64,000 bases of DNA from Liolophura sinensis (taxonomy: Eukaryota; Mollusca; Polyplacophora; Chitonida; Chitonidae): the NCBI RefSeq assembly GCF_032854445.1, contig NC_088301.1, forward strand, positions 31,649,830-31,713,829. Direction: 5' to 3'. Below the pieces are notes generated by a model, which did no database searches, was not told the DNA's origin, and saw nothing but the letters and a program-made list of their open reading frames with translations. The first letter of the stretch is position 1. The number at the start of each line of letters is the position of its first letter. This document shows, piece after piece, positions 23,140-35,605 of the stretch. Made by a program: the position numbers and the translations under genes.

Positions 23140-23360
23140 TGAATATAGTGTCGATATACTGTGAATGGAGTGTCATACCTGGTGTCGCAGAATTGGTTGG
23201 TCGGCATGATACTCCAGCGGCGGCAGCACTTTGGCGACATGGACCCACCTGTCAAGCTGTCGGAAGAAGACACGATATATGTACACACACCTAATAACTC
23301 CTCGCCGTAAATTGACTAAAAAAATTTAGCACGACGTAAAACACCAAGCATACATAAATA
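23140..23360 (+). repeat. SINE-C copy, forward
   Basis: Blocks in the order of the 13625 copy are present: ATACTGTGAATGGAGTGTC, ATACTCCAGCGGCGGCAGCA, GAAGAAGACACGATATATG, CACCTAATAACTCCTCG. It ends ACGACGTAAAACACCAAGCA with a CATACATA tail. The 3' end is the best view of the family terminus in this window. Confidence 0.65.
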
Positions 23361-24176
23361 CGTCCATGTGTTTTTTGATGACCACTTGTCTCCCTGCAAT
23401 ATAGCTTGCATATATATCCGGTTTAATCAAATCCATAAAAATTCTTCAACAAATTCTTCAAAATAACGTTAAGAAATGATCAAGTAAATAAATAAATAAA
23501 TTAACATGACTCGTCAGGAAAGCTATACTGTGAACTTTAGAACCCTGACTAATGTGATATGACAGAATTACTACCTAATGCCAAACTAAATTTGAAACAA
23601 AGAAAACAGCAAATGTAAGTTGAAACTGAAAATAGTGAACAATACACCGCACAACTGAACTACGACACATTATAAAAATGAGCAAAAAACCGAATTTTAC
23701 AGTCGTAAGACCAAGGTGTTGCATTTAACACTGAAGAAAAAAATGAAAAACAAAATGACGATACCATGCAAATGGTTGCATGCGTTGAAGAGTGAGATTT
23801 AGCTCGTTTGACATTTTTGGCCTATAAAAAGTAATCACGCAGTCGCATGGCTTTAACAGTGATTTATAGTAACTGTGCAAAGCTGTACTGCTTGTAATAA
23901 GAATATCAAACGTATTCCTCTTCTCTGGCATAGACCATGAACCAGCGATTGTGTCTAATTTCCAGGAAAGCATCTAAGCATCTGGTCATTTGGATTTCCA
24001 TCTCTAGTAAACGTGACGTAACACTGCTCTCTATAATCGAACTGAAGCTAAAGTTTTATTGAGTTGAAAGAAAATTCCCTCAAGTTAATGCTGGTTTAAA
24101 TTAATCCAAATGGAAAATAAACATTAACCAGGTGCTGTTTTACCCGTTAAGGAATTTGATAACTGACCGCACATAC
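23361..24176. other. Intergenic stretch, nothing recognised
   Basis: The - frame at 23725-23973 has no recognisable domain. Confidence 0.4.
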
Positions 24177-24560
24177 ATGTGGATCTGTGACCATCGGTTA
24201 TACACTTACAAGATGCTGAAATGTCTGTCAGTGACGATTGGTTATACACTTACATGGTGGTGAATTGTAAATCTGTGACCATTGGCTATACACTTACGTG
24301 ATGGTGAAATGTCAATTTATGACCATTGGCTATACACTTACATGGTGGTGAATTGTAAATCTGTGACCATTGGCTATACACTTACGTGATGGTGAGATGT
24401 AAATCTGTGACGATTGCAAAACATACCCATATGGTGGTGAACCGTCGATGTGTAGCGACTGCCTATATACCCTTGCGTTGGCGAAGCGTCGTTCTGTAAC
24501 GAATGCCTACATACCCACAACACTTACATGGTGGTGAAATGTCGATCTGTTACAACTGGT
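24177..24560. repeat. Minisatellite, 44-bp unit, about 8 copies
   Basis: The unit is TGACCATTGGCTATACACTT followed by ACATGGTGGTGAATTGTAAA TCTG. The central copies are regular. The right-hand copies vary in length and sequence (CTGCCTATATACCCTTGC). Confidence 0.85.
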
Positions 24561-24912
24561 CATATAGCCTACCCACTCACTAGAGAATTTGTACTCGACA
24601 CTCAGTAAAATAAGAAATTTATGATTAAGTTAGGCTTTAATTCAGACTTTTGCTGATTCGCTTGCAGCTAAAAGTTTGAACCGTTAGGAAGTATATACAT
24701 GGCGATGGGGGTTGGTTAATCCTGGTCACTCTTCGATATATATAAAAACTGTACAAACTTCAGGAGTGCTTCCTCGTGACTCATTTTGAGAAATGCATTT
24801 AGGGACTAGCTATTATACGCTGGTCTGCGTGCTTCACTGTAATGCCCTGGATTACTTGATTGAAAACTGACGACCGACACGTATAGCTAGTATTACTTAT
24901 TCTAGTATGTGT

Positions 24913-25003
24913 ATAGTTTGCTCCCACCATAAAGCTGGACACCGTCGTAGATGTGAAATATCTCTTAGCACCGCGTACAACGCCAGACAAATAAATAAGT
25001 AAA
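24913..25003 (+). repeat. SINE-A 3' fragment
   Basis: It carries CTCCCACCATAAAGCTGGAC, CCGTCGTAGATGTGAAATAT and the tail AAATAAATAAGTAAA. Confidence 0.7.
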
Positions 25004-25118
25004 GTATGTTTATACGTTTTGTTTGATGTATATATCTTTAGTTAATGCATTAACATAAAATAGTTTTGAGGAAACACGTTGAGAGTATCGGTTTGAAACG
25101 CACTTTTTGTTTTTGATT

Positions 25119-25348
25119 TATTTCTTTGATTGGTGTTTTACGCCGTACTCAAGAATATTTCACTTATACGACGGCGGCCAGCATTATGGTGTGTGGTAAA
25201 CGGGCATAGTCCGGGGAAAACCTTCCCACTTACGGCCGGAGAGGGAGCCAGCATGAGCTGGACTTGAACTCACAGCAACCGCATGGTGAGAGACTCCTGG
25301 GTCATTACGCTGCGCTAGCGCGCTAACCAACTGAGCCACGGAGGCCCC
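25119..25348 (-). repeat. SINE-A, full length, with 14-bp target-site duplication
   Basis: This is the best-preserved copy of the family here. On the - strand it starts GGGGCCTCCGTGGCTCAGTT (box A TGGCTCAGTTGG), has box B GAGTTCAAGTCCAGC, a core with CCGGCCGTAAGTGGGAAGG, the block ACCATAATGCTGGCCGCCGT and the end GAATATTCTTGAGTACGGCG-like sequence before TAAAACACCAATCAAAG. The direct repeat TTTTGTTTTTGATT at 25105-25118 and 25349-25362 brackets it exactly. The core deletion of CCTGCGGATGG seen in other copies is specific to this insertion. Confidence 0.92.
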
Positions 25349-25362
25349 TTTTGTTTTTGATT

Positions 25363-26399
25363 CTTATTTGTTATTATGTTAAGAGTCTGTGAGGCGAGAC
25401 ATTGTGTACGATGTATGATAGATAAACACCACCATAAATATGCCGGGACACTAACCATTACAACCACATATACTCCTGATACACTTATGTACAAATCAAT
25501 GCATGTTTAGCATATGAGTATTTGTCGCCAGTCTGGGTAGGACTGTCATGAGAAAAAGTGCCGGTACACGCATAAACCTAAGCTCATATCAGACACCCAC
25601 AATGTTTAATGTCGGCATATTGTGTACATGATTTCCTACTAACACAACAAGCTTATAAATTCAAGCAATGGAGTGTATATTTGATGTTACACCCCTAGTA
25701 TAATCCTCTGATGAAGAAACATGAAGCTGTCGGTGACGTTTTTCCTTGCTAATTCAGCTTGAAACGACCATTTTATGAGACACTGCACCTGATGATGTGA
25801 CCCTGGTTTAATTAGCAAACCGGAACACAGCCAGACAAATTTAAATTACTACTACAACCATTTATCAGGATAAAAAAATCTAACCAAATGGCTTTGTGTA
25901 TTGGATTTTTACGTGCGTTACATTTAAATAGCTAGTTCTCAACCGTTGCCATGCCCCCAAATCCTCTAAATGATTTAAACGCAGGCTTGAGTGAACTGCC
26001 TGTGCCTGTGCCTGCGCGTGCGTACAAAATTCGCACTTTACTTAGAACAGGTACCCCGAAACATGGATGTCTCAATAAAGGTTACTTCCAAAGGGTACCT
26101 GGTTTGGCGGTTATAGTGAATTTCGCTTAAATTTCCAAAGCACTCCTTCTCTATAATAAGTGAACCTATAAGGATCTTTACATATTTGAGAACCTATAGC
26201 AATGAAGCGAGTGGGAGTTTCTTATACATGTAACTGTCTCACGACCCCGATCTGGGTAGTAGCGTTGGAATGACGCTTTCATTATTCATTATTTACTATT
26301 ACGAGTAGTCTGTAGAGGGAAATGTAAGCATCGCGTGGCGTGGTGGCCATACTGGAATTTGCGTCAATCTTCAAAATTACTTCTCCTCATGAAGGATCG
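25363..26399. other. Intergenic stretch, nothing recognised
   Basis: No exon, RNA gene or repeat copy was found. Confidence 0.4.
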
Positions 26400-26670
26400 T
26401 GTTGCCTCCGTGGCCTAGTGGTTAGCGAGCTAGCGCAGCACATTGACGCAGGGGCCTCTCCTTTTGAGCCTTGGTCGTTGTGAATTCAAGTCCAGCTCAG
26501 GCTGGCTTTCTCTCCGGTCGTACGTGGGAAGTTCTGTCAGCAAAGGGCGGACGTTCGTGGGTTTCAACGGGGCTCTGTCATGTTTCTCCACACTATTTTG
26601 CTGGCTGCCGTCGTATAAATCAAATATCCTTAAGTATATACGGCTATATGACACCAGTGAAACAAATAAA
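26400..26670 (+). repeat. SINE-A, full length, forward
   Basis: The head TGCCTCCGTGGCCTAGTGGT, box B GAATTCAAGTCCAGCTCAGG, core and an AAACAAATAAA tail are all present but diverged. A short direct repeat AAGGATCG at 26392-26399 and 26671-26678 may be the target duplication. Confidence 0.85.
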
Positions 26671-26678
26671 AAGGATCG

Positions 26679-27250
26679 AACGGAGAATTTTAATATTCCT
26701 AAAGGGATTCAACACAGTTACAGACTAACCTTGACTTGACCAAATCATTACTGACCATCTGGCATTTTCCCTAAGTCAGTAAGCGTCCATAAATTCACCT
26801 GTGCGGAAAGTTAGGAAAATACTTAGTCTTATCCCTATGTCTAGACATGCAGTCTCATTTTCATGAAGTTTTACTGACGTGCATCTTCAAATGACAAATG
26901 TAGTATGACCTAAAACCAAACCACATGGACTCGGTATTGACAACTTTCTTTATGCTTATATTTGTTACTTAAATTCCGTTCAAGTGACTGTGCCATAGAA
27001 TGTGTTCAGTGACACTTTTAAGCATGTAGTTAAGTATTATAGTCTGTTTGTTTTAACTTGTCACCTATATTCACCAGTCTATAAAATACTCTCATACTCT
27101 CTACGAAAACTGCCTTTCGTTAGTGACCCCAAGTTCTAAACATCGATATGTTGGACGTCGAAATTATTGCAAAGAAAGTGAATACGTTTTCTAATTCATA
27201 ATGTTGAACTCTGTGAGCTTGTTTTCGACACCATATAGATAACTTTCTGG
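26679..27250. other. Intergenic stretch, nothing recognised
   Basis: No supported feature. Confidence 0.4.
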
Positions 27251-27476
27251 GGTGTCCGAGGCAGACGTGGTTAGCGTGCCAGCCCAGCGCAATGACCCCT
27301 AGCCAATTCTGTCGCTGTGAGTTCAAGCTCGAGCTGACTTCCTCTCCGGCCGTAAGCTGGAAGGTCTTCCACAAACTTGAGGATGATCCAGGGCTGTATC
27401 CGGTTTCCACCCACCATAATGTTAGCAGTCGTCTTACAAGTGTGTAAAACAGTAATCAAAACAAATAAATCAAATT
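27251..27476 (+). repeat. SINE-A, full length but diverged, forward
   Basis: It carries a tRNA-like head (GTTAGCGTGCCAGCCCAGCG), GTGAGTTCAAGCTCGAGCTG, CCACCCACCATAATGTTAGC and the AACAAATAAATCAAAT tail. The flanking direct repeat ACTTTCTGG is at 27242-27250 and 27477-27485. Confidence 0.8.
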
Positions 27477-27485
27477 ACTTTCTGG

Positions 27486-28354
27486 TAAGTTTTGTATTCC
27501 ATAGATGCTTGTTTCGGTCCCCGCGTTTAGGCGATTTTCGGATTTATCTGACGATATTCCTTTTCTCAGGACTCCACTGAGATGAAATGTCTGAAGTCGT
27601 TTTATTCCTTATTCGCGAGTAGTTCAGGCAAAAAGTGCACATAGCGACTTAAAGTTTTAAGAGTGCAATTTTTGTCGCTTTTTTTGCGAGAAGGAAATCG
27701 GACATGGATATGACCCAGAAATGACGGAAACTGATCCTAATTGGTCCTGACCTATCAAGTGATGAATGCATGCTCATGTTTTCGCCCTCAGGTAATTGCT
27801 ATGTGATCAGCTGATTTTTTCGAAGTATCGACTTAACGATAGAAGGCTCGTCTTCAAGACACACTTGTCTTTATCCCATTGCAGCTTTATCCATCATTTA
27901 CCAAAACCGAAAAGTCAAAAAAAAAATACAGTGAACATTTAATATCATTGTGCCCACGTGAGAACTTCGATACACTATACCGTTGTTGACCCTAAGGCGG
28001 CAGTTGCAATGAGCACTTCGGGGACACAGAAAACCCTACATGGCCAGGGAGTATCGATTTCACGTTTATGTTGTGAGCCCGCGAGACTACAGAAGAAAGC
28101 GTGAAATTCTAAACAAGAAACACACCACCAAACGCTGTCAAGATGCTCTGTCATACGACATGAGCACGTTATACATGGAAACTTTTCATTGAAAGCGGTG
28201 AAATACAAGTCGTGCGCCTCAAATTTCGTGGAAACTTTTACAGCATTTAGATGCTAAAACAATTTGCACGTAGTGCATGGAAACCTTCCAAACGTAGGCC
28301 GGGTCGAGTCATATCAAAGACATGAAAAATGGTATTTGACGCAGAGGACTGAGT
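27486..28354. other. Intergenic stretch, nothing recognised
   Basis: No supported feature. Confidence 0.4.
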
Positions 28355-28455
28355 GGTTGGAGCACGGAAACAGGAATGGTTTGGGCGGTGTCGGTATATA
28401 CTGTGACTGGGTGGGTGTCATGTCTTGTGTCTTCCGCATAATGCTTCAGTGCTTC
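28355..28455 (+). repeat. SINE-C 5' fragment
   Basis: It contains GGTGTCGGTATATACTGTGA, CTGGGTGGGTGTCATGTCTT and GTGTCTTCCGCATAATGCTTC. The 3' half is missing. Confidence 0.55.
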
Positions 28456-28599
28456 AGTGTTTCATAGAAGCCTCAATGCCTTTTTTTCAACTTCTTGGGT
28501 ATCTCCCAGTGCAATATGAATGGTGATTTGTGACAATAATTTAAGAACAATAATTTAAAATAGTATTCCTTTAGTTATAGGCTACCATTTGATTACAAC

Positions 28600-29215
28600 A
28601 TTCTATAATTCCAGCAATGGCCAACTCAAAAAAGTTCACAATCACGGCACGTGTTCATTTTCAACAACATGGAATTACCATCAGCCACCATTAGTACTGT
28701 TCAGTACTAGAGTTCAGCATTCACCGGTATCTAACACTGTAATTTCAGCAAAAGGACATTAAAATAATTGACAACAGGCGTGAAATGTGAGGAAAACACC
28801 ATTCCAACAAGCCAACCTTCGAGAAATATTCAGAATTCCAACAACGCAAGACTTGTTGGGGAAGTAGCATCATTCCAACAAGGAGCCACTGGAGAACAAT
28901 TTATTTATTTATTTGATTGGTGTTACGCCATAGTCAAGAAGATTACACTTATGCGACGGCGGTTAGCATTATGGTGTGAGAAAACCGGTCAGAGACCGCT
29001 AGAAACCCATGCGGTTGTTTGCTAGACCTTTCACAAACGGTCGGCAAGGAAACCAGTATGAACACACAGCGGCTGGGTTAATGAGAGACTGCTGGGTCAT
29101 TACGCTGCACTAGCACGCTAGAATTCCAACAATCCACTAGGTAAAGTATCATTCCAACCTCTAACAAACAATCCAGAATACCAACAATTCACCATTCAAA
29201 CACTCAAACATTTCT
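28600..29215. repeat. Degenerate ATTCCAACAA-type repeat, split by a SINE
   Basis: The decamer ATTCCAACAA or close variants recurs irregularly on both sides of the SINE-A copy at 28900-29121 (for example 28800, 28833, 28873, 29110, 29150, 29178). This suggests an old low-order repeat into which the SINE inserted. Confidence 0.55.
28900..29121 (-). repeat. SINE-A, near full length, reverse
   Basis: The reversed tail TTTATTTATTTATTTGATTG is followed by TATGCGACGGCGGTTAGCAT, the core, and a head ending GTCATTACGCTGCACTAGCA CGCTAG. Confidence 0.85.
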
Positions 29216-29222
29216 ATAACCC

Positions 29223-29356
29223 ACCCGGATGCTCATGAGTTTCCACCCAGGCTCTGTCCGGTTTCCTCCCACCGGAATGCTGGCCGCCGTCGTATAAGTG
29301 AAATATTTTTTACTACGGCGTAAAACACTCATCAAATAAATAAAATAAATAAATCC
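29223..29356 (+). repeat. SINE-A 3' half
   Basis: It has CCGGTTTCCTCCCACCGGAA, GCTGGCCGCCGTCGTATAAG and the tail AAATAAATAAAATAAATAAA. Confidence 0.85.
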
Positions 29357-30804
29357 AAAAACCAACCTTTCCAACAACCGACTATTTGTGCACTCCGTCA
29401 ATCCAGTATGTGAACAAAGATCACGTATAACAACCTACTGCCGCCATTGTTCAGCTGATTTTCCCGGTATTCCCTGGATGTTTGGTAACCAGATCATTTA
29501 TTAATTTGTAAATGAGTTCTTTTCAATTGAAATATCTGACTTGACGAATGCTGGTCAGCTGTTGTACATTACAAAGAGTTTCAGGACACAGTAGGTCTGT
29601 AAGCATGCCGGCATGTTTCTTTGTCAATGGTTCGCTGACCAAGGGTTCAGTTCTACAAGACACTGGATGTAATTATGTACTTAATTCCAGAATCTGATTG
29701 CTTTCTCTCGACATCTTACTTGAGTAAGCGTACTCATGACTTGTTGTAAAAGGCCATCGTATGCGATTTGATCTGTGCCTCGGCATCAAGGCGGTTAATG
29801 TATTCATTGAGTCGGTTTTCCCACAACACCCCTCCTTCACCAGACCCATATCTTCCTTCGCCGCGTTAAACCAATTTCCGTTAAATGGAAATCAATCGGA
29901 ATTATGCTTAAAATCGATCAGCATACTATCGGAAACATCCATGCACTTTTGTCTATTCCAACAAACCGACGTCACATTCCGGTTTCTCCTGCACGTTTTC
30001 CTGTTTCGTCATTTCGTCTGGGCCTTGCTAGCGGCTGACTGTATATTTTTATCCTATTTTTGGTGGTGGGGAAGATGGGGGAGCGCGATAGGGTCCGACT
30101 TTTTGTCCAGTTTTCATATTTAAATCAAATCATATTTCCTTTAATCATTTATTCATTGAAAACTGCAGCTATCAATTTGAAGGCTGAGAGTAACTATTCA
30201 GGTTTCATTACAAAAGTTCCCAACTGCTCACAGTACGTTAAAAGGAGATATCTCATAGTAGAAAGTTTCATTTTTTTCAATAACCATGGAGCCTATTCCT
30301 ATCACACCCCACTTCTAAGCTTCTACACGGACGACGTCTATCCAATTCGGGGAATACATTTCTTCTTCATTCATCAACCAGAACGAAGACGATTATTAAC
30401 GATCCTGTTTGCTGGTGGTGTTGAGGAAATCGTGTGATGGTGGTGTCAGTTGCACAGAAACCACCTTGCAACATCGCTTGCCTCTTTGAGCGTCGTGATA
30501 TAAAGGATGATTTAGCGTGAGAATGCACGTCATAGACCAAACTCTTAGCCATCATCCACTCAGGATTCATGGTTTTGCGTGATTGTGGTTGTATAAAGGT
30601 ACAGTTTGGGCGCAAACCATTAATCATTAAGTCATTGCATCATTTCACTATGATCTTTCGGGTATTATTCGGTTAGTGTTATGGCATTTGTTTTTTTTTT
30701 TTTTTCGAGCTTGCGTATCTTTTGCTGCTCAGTATATTTGCTGAGAAAACTCTCCGTGCGATGTTTCAAAAAATTACCTTTGGAGGTTTGCATTTTGTGT
30801 TAAT
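29357..30804. other. Intergenic stretch without a recognised gene
   Basis: Two overlapping + frames (29761-30123 and 30060-30437) are each about 120 codons but overlap in different frames. They show no domain, signal or splice partners. I treat them as chance. Confidence 0.35.
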
Positions 30805-31031
30805 TTATTCATTGATTTAATTGGTATACTCAATATGATTTATGTGCCATACTCCAGAATATTTCACTTATACGACGGTAGCCAGCATTATGGTGGGAGA
30901 AAAAGGAGGAGAGATCCCAGGCAGATTCCAGTTTGCTGGAAGACCTTCTCACGTACGGCCGGAGAGGAAGACAGCATGAGCTGGATTTGAACTCACAGCA
31001 ACACCATTGGTGAGAGGTTCCTGGGCATAGT
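30805..31031 (-). repeat. SINE-A, near full length, reverse
   Basis: It contains TGCCATACTCCAGAATATTT, CACTTATACGACGGTAGCCA, GTACGGCCGGAGAGGAAGAC and TGGATTTGAACTCACAGCAA. The outermost head is lost. Confidence 0.85.
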
Positions 31032-34000
31032 GTACGGCGTTTGTAAACATTAAGTGAAAAATTTTTGCTATAAAAGAATTACACAAGTGCAAAAAGAGAG
31101 CAACGGTTAGTTCTGAATTACAGTGGGATAGTGTATTCTACCAACCGTCAACTGGATAGTAAATATAAGTCCCATATAAACGCTACTAGTAATGCATCTG
31201 TTCATTTAAAGTGATAAAGCATTTTAAGGCACACACCAGAGAGTATATCAACAGAACTGTGTTTAATATTTTAAAAAGTCTTTAATGTGTGAAACAGGTT
31301 GGTGGATTCACCACAACTGACCAAACAATCAACTCAAGCCCAGGCTGGATGAGCGCGTATGCTAATCATGTGGAGGAAAACAACTAAGTACTGGCGGGGG
31401 TGGGGGCAGGAAGTAGTGGACAGAACAGACTGTGTGTAGTCGGTATCTGTTAAAACACGCCTTCTGTCACTGAGATAAACGAGCAAGGAAGCCATAGGCC
31501 AAGAGGTATTGACGCTACAAGGAACAATCTTTGATCTTTAGCATGACCGTTTCAATCTTAAACAAGGCTAACTCTTCCTGTGCGATAATTGGCAAGGAAT
31601 CCCTTCAGCGCGCGCTGGACAGCACTGCTTGCTTCACACAGGTTTATTCAGCATTCCACAGCCTCGAAGTGGGACACGGATTTCTTTACAATTATCTGAC
31701 CAGGTTAGTTAAGCTGTCGCAGACAATACATTCAGAAATGATATTGAATTTTGCGAGTGAACAGCTCTCAAGTACCCTGCGTAAACACCATTTATAACGG
31801 TATAAAATTTTAGAGCAGGCATCAGTATTACTGTGCTTTTATTTCTGGCATCATGCATGTATTTTGTTTTATGTGATTCTTTTTAAATTTTGTATCATAT
31901 CAAACCACCATGTACGAAGCCCATCCTAGAAAGGTTGTCCAAATTCTGTCCAAATATGCAAAAGAGGTTAAATATCTGGCAGCAAAACCTTCCAATAATT
32001 TGGAAAAGATTTTAAATTTTGGACATAAATGAGGGATATATTAGAGGTTCAATAAAGCTTTCTCTGTTTATGGAACAACTATTTTTAAAAAACGCAGGAT
32101 TATTAAAAACAAAGTGCCACATTGCTGCATATAATTTTCCACAATGATAATTCGAACCGAGTTATTGCACGACAAAGTCCTTCAACATACATATTTATAT
32201 TACACCGCAATGTACACGTGATCTTGACAACACCTTGTCAGAACAATATTACATCTGTGGAATAAAGAGCAGTTCTGAGAATTCCTCGCCAACATAGAGC
32301 TTTTGTGCTAATCGCATTGCCCTACATAGATTGTTTTTAACGACCTTGGTCAATATTGGAACAGTAGACGTTTGAGATTGTTACTAAAATAAGACAGGAT
32401 AACATGTAGAATATTCTCTCACATAAATGGCTGGTTGATGGTGGCTGTTTAGTGGCCATTAATTTATGAAGTGTATGAATAAGTCAGAGACACAGAAAGA
32501 GAGTCCGTGGTGAGAATGTCTTACCCAGGTACACCTGCCGCGCAGCCGCGGTTCACTATGCTAGCAAAGCGATCAACAACCACAAATACTGCAGTTCCTT
32601 GCAAATAAGTGTCATTGCCAGACTAATCTCGCACATATAACCGAGTCTCGCGTTACTTCATAAACTAGATCAAAAGGGCTTCAGGGCGTATTGATTTGCA
32701 TATCTACATTAACGGAGGCCGAGAGAAACAGGCGACATTAACTGGTAAATGCAAAATGAACAATTCTGGCAAGCAATTCGAAACAAACATGTACAGGCTA
32801 AATGAACTGTAACAGACGCGGGGTTAAATTCAATATCACATATGAGAATTCGCAAATGTTTGACTTCTGAAGGATTTGCTTTCATGGATTCGATGACAAA
32901 TTACCTACCGCACTTGACATATATAAACCCCATGAAGATTGCATTGGGATTTGACATATATGACTACTGACAGACAGACTTACACATGCCATGTCTTTCC
33001 ATCCCTTTCAATATCCCAAATGTATAGTTAAGCCTTGAATGCTAACTGATATGGTTACTCTGCGACTGCCATTTCTTGCAAAGAGGCGACTTACGATAAC
33101 ATGCTGTAGTCACCTAACTTGAATTTATTAGTTTCGACAAACCAGTTTAATAACGGGATATCAGACAGCGACAGAATGGTTATGTAGAACTAGGTTGTTG
33201 ACAGGAAAAGAAAAGCGAGGATTTATATTTCGTTTAAGATACTGATAGAAGCTCTACTCCGGAGCAAATCATAGCATTTCACAGTATCCTTCACAAACGA
33301 GATGACCTAGCTGACCAGCATAGATTCGAACCTGTGACCTGACTCCAGGGATCTGGAGCAAATTGAAAGAGCCACAGACATGTAATATACCAACGAAAGA
33401 ATTAAGGAAAGACATACTGAAAGATGATGCAAATATCATATAAATTGCTATAAAAGTTATTTTTTGTATAAATACGGTTTGCAACATATAGAAAAGGACG
33501 TTTGAAAGTAATGTTTTTAAAAGAACGATAGTTACATAAATACATTCTAAATGTTGCCACGAGGATGTCGCCACGATCAGTATTGCCGTAGTGGCGTTAA
33601 ACTTTAATGAAGTGTTCTAAAGATGTTTGTGTTTACGAATTAGTTTGTGCTCAAATTTGGTCTTTTCCCTAAATAAACGTGTTAAACCAGAATTTTAATT
33701 GTCATATTTAACACTTAAAGCATGTTCTTTAGATTTATACGTTAAAAAAAATCGTCTCGAAGACCATAGTTGTAAATAACTTTTCATGTCCTTTCATATA
33801 CAGTTTGCAGTAGTTTCCATGCCTTGTCCTCTTGTAAAGATCAGCTATGGTTTCCACGCGGCCCGTTAAGTTACTCTGTACTTTCACTCTGATTCTTCCA
33901 CTGGCAGGCTAGCAGAACTGACTTTATCATGAACTAGCCGTGTGAAGCTTGTGTCCTTGTCAAACGGCTACATCAGAATACAAGTTGTCAAGACCCTGTG

Positions 34001-34491
34001 ATGCCTGGACCGCCAGAAATGGAAAGGATGCTCCTTAGGTTTGTAACCAACATCGATGGACATTTTACAAATCCGTCGTAAACAGCTCTCCAACATTAAC
34101 TCCCTCTGCTCCTATGAGAATAGAAGCATAAGAAACAACTATGGCTTTTAAGGTTTCAAGACATTTAGTGTTTCATCCGCCCAGAGAACTAGTCCCTCGA
34201 ATCATTCTAACATCTGTGACCAGGCCAGAGTCTAATTCAGAGTCATCTATTAAAGCGGGATAAGATTTCCATAGCAGACCTTGTCCATCCTTTAACGGAA
34301 AGCTTCCTCTCTCTGCCACATTCGCGTCTACAATATAAGCTAACGTGTTATTTCCGTATTCTTTCAGTATTATTGTATTTTAATTGTGATAACAAAACAG
34401 CATATTAAGTAGGCTTAATTGTAGACCAGTATATGACATCTAATCAAATGCTATTAACCTCACCGCGTATTTTAACCTAATTCTTCTTTAG
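31032..34491. other. Intergenic stretch without a recognised gene
   Basis: The + frame from about 31543 to 31797 is AT-moderate and has no domain. On the - strand near 34130 a strong acceptor-like tract (TGTTTCTTATGCTTCTATTC TCATAG) precedes 47 open codons, again without homology. No repeat copy was found. Confidence 0.35.
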
Positions 34492-34560
34492 CCATGGTTC
34501 TACGGTGCGTGTAATTTGCTACTATTTCAGCATTTAAACGAACAATTATCGTCGATTCTT
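34492..34560 (+). repeat. Dispersed repeat D, partial copy
   Basis: It contains GCCATGGTTCTACGGTGCGT, GTAATTTGCTACTATTTCAG and CATTTAAACGAACAATTATC, matching the order at 35858 and 40247. Confidence 0.5.
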
Positions 34561-35279
34561 TTTCCAGAATCAACTGTTCTTACTGCAACGTGTTTGTAGT
34601 TATGTAAGAACTATCGATTCTTTTTCAAGAATCGTGCTGTGATTAAAAAAAAAAAAACATTACATCACAATTAGTGTCAATGAATGCTCTTTCGTGCCGG
34701 CTGTGCCGCATTTATTTGCATAGCTGAACATAATACGTGGCATAGCTGATCTTTCGTGACGGTGTTACATGAAGTTTTAGGGCAACAGCATTAGAGCGTT
34801 TAGCCAATGGGAGTCCAGCCGGCTGTACTCTATGTAGGTTAGTACATGAGTATACAACCAGTGTAAGATTATGTAATGAAGCAAATCCCCTCCTCGGTGC
34901 ATTGCTTAATAATATCAGTGGCCTCTAGCACGGAATAAAATACAACACTTCTGTTCTTCAGCGGAATTTTTTTAATTGGTTATAATTCTACAAAGGCCGT
35001 TTATAACATGACGTTAGAATACACGGTCCTAAATTGGTAGACAACAATTCCAGATGAAACAACTACAGTTGGCGAACTGTAGTGAGTAATGAGAAAATAG
35101 CTTGTATTTATTTCGTATAGTGTGACAGCCACGTATTCGTAACTGTTTGGCATCGGCTTATATCTAGATACCTTTGCCAATAACCGTCTATTCTTGAAAA
35201 TGAATCGGTCGGCGAAACAAAGAATTGACGTCTCAACAAACGTTTAAAGTCGCCTGAAAGGTGAAGGGAGTACGTTCTT

Positions 35280-35605
35280 CCGAGATAGCTCAGTGGGTTA
35301 TTGGAATGTATCTGAGCCTTGTCTTCGTGGGTTCGAATCCCGCTCTCCCGCTCTTCCTTACACCAAGCAAACTCCGGTGATACAGGTGCTAGAAGTTGTC
35401 TTCCTTCCCGAATCCAAAGTGCGGATTCTTGAAAGATAAAAAACCGCTTAGCCACAGCAAGCTTTTAAGGAATACGAATGTCTGTTTCGACGCTTGGATT
35501 TATACGGTCGGTACTCTGCTCCGGATGTATCTTCCGTCCGTAACCTTGATCATCGTCCTATAAGCGCAATATTCTTGAGCGTAAGAAAAAGCACCACCGA
35601 CATAA
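35280..35605 (+). repeat. SINE-like element with a tRNA-derived head
   Basis: The head (about 35280-35352) has a box-A-like GATAGCTCAGTGGGTTATTG and a canonical T arm: stem GTGGG/CCCGC around loop TTCGAAT. The acceptor and anticodon stems do not pair well, so it is not a functional tRNA gene. The 3' part (35555-35605) ends ATAAGCGCAATATTCTTGAG CGTAAG, like the SINE-A terminus. The middle is unlike SINE-A, so this may be a distinct subfamily or a composite sharing the 3' end. Confidence 0.6.

Noticed and set aside
29761-30437. Two overlapping + frames of about 120 codons
   Set aside because: They are in conflicting frames with no domain or signal. Expected by chance in 64 kb.
33990-34140. - strand exon-like segment after a good acceptor
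   Set aside because: Two frames are open with no homology, and no companion exon was seen.
35285-35352. Functional tRNA gene
   Set aside because: The T arm is good but the acceptor and anticodon stems do not pair. It fits a SINE head.
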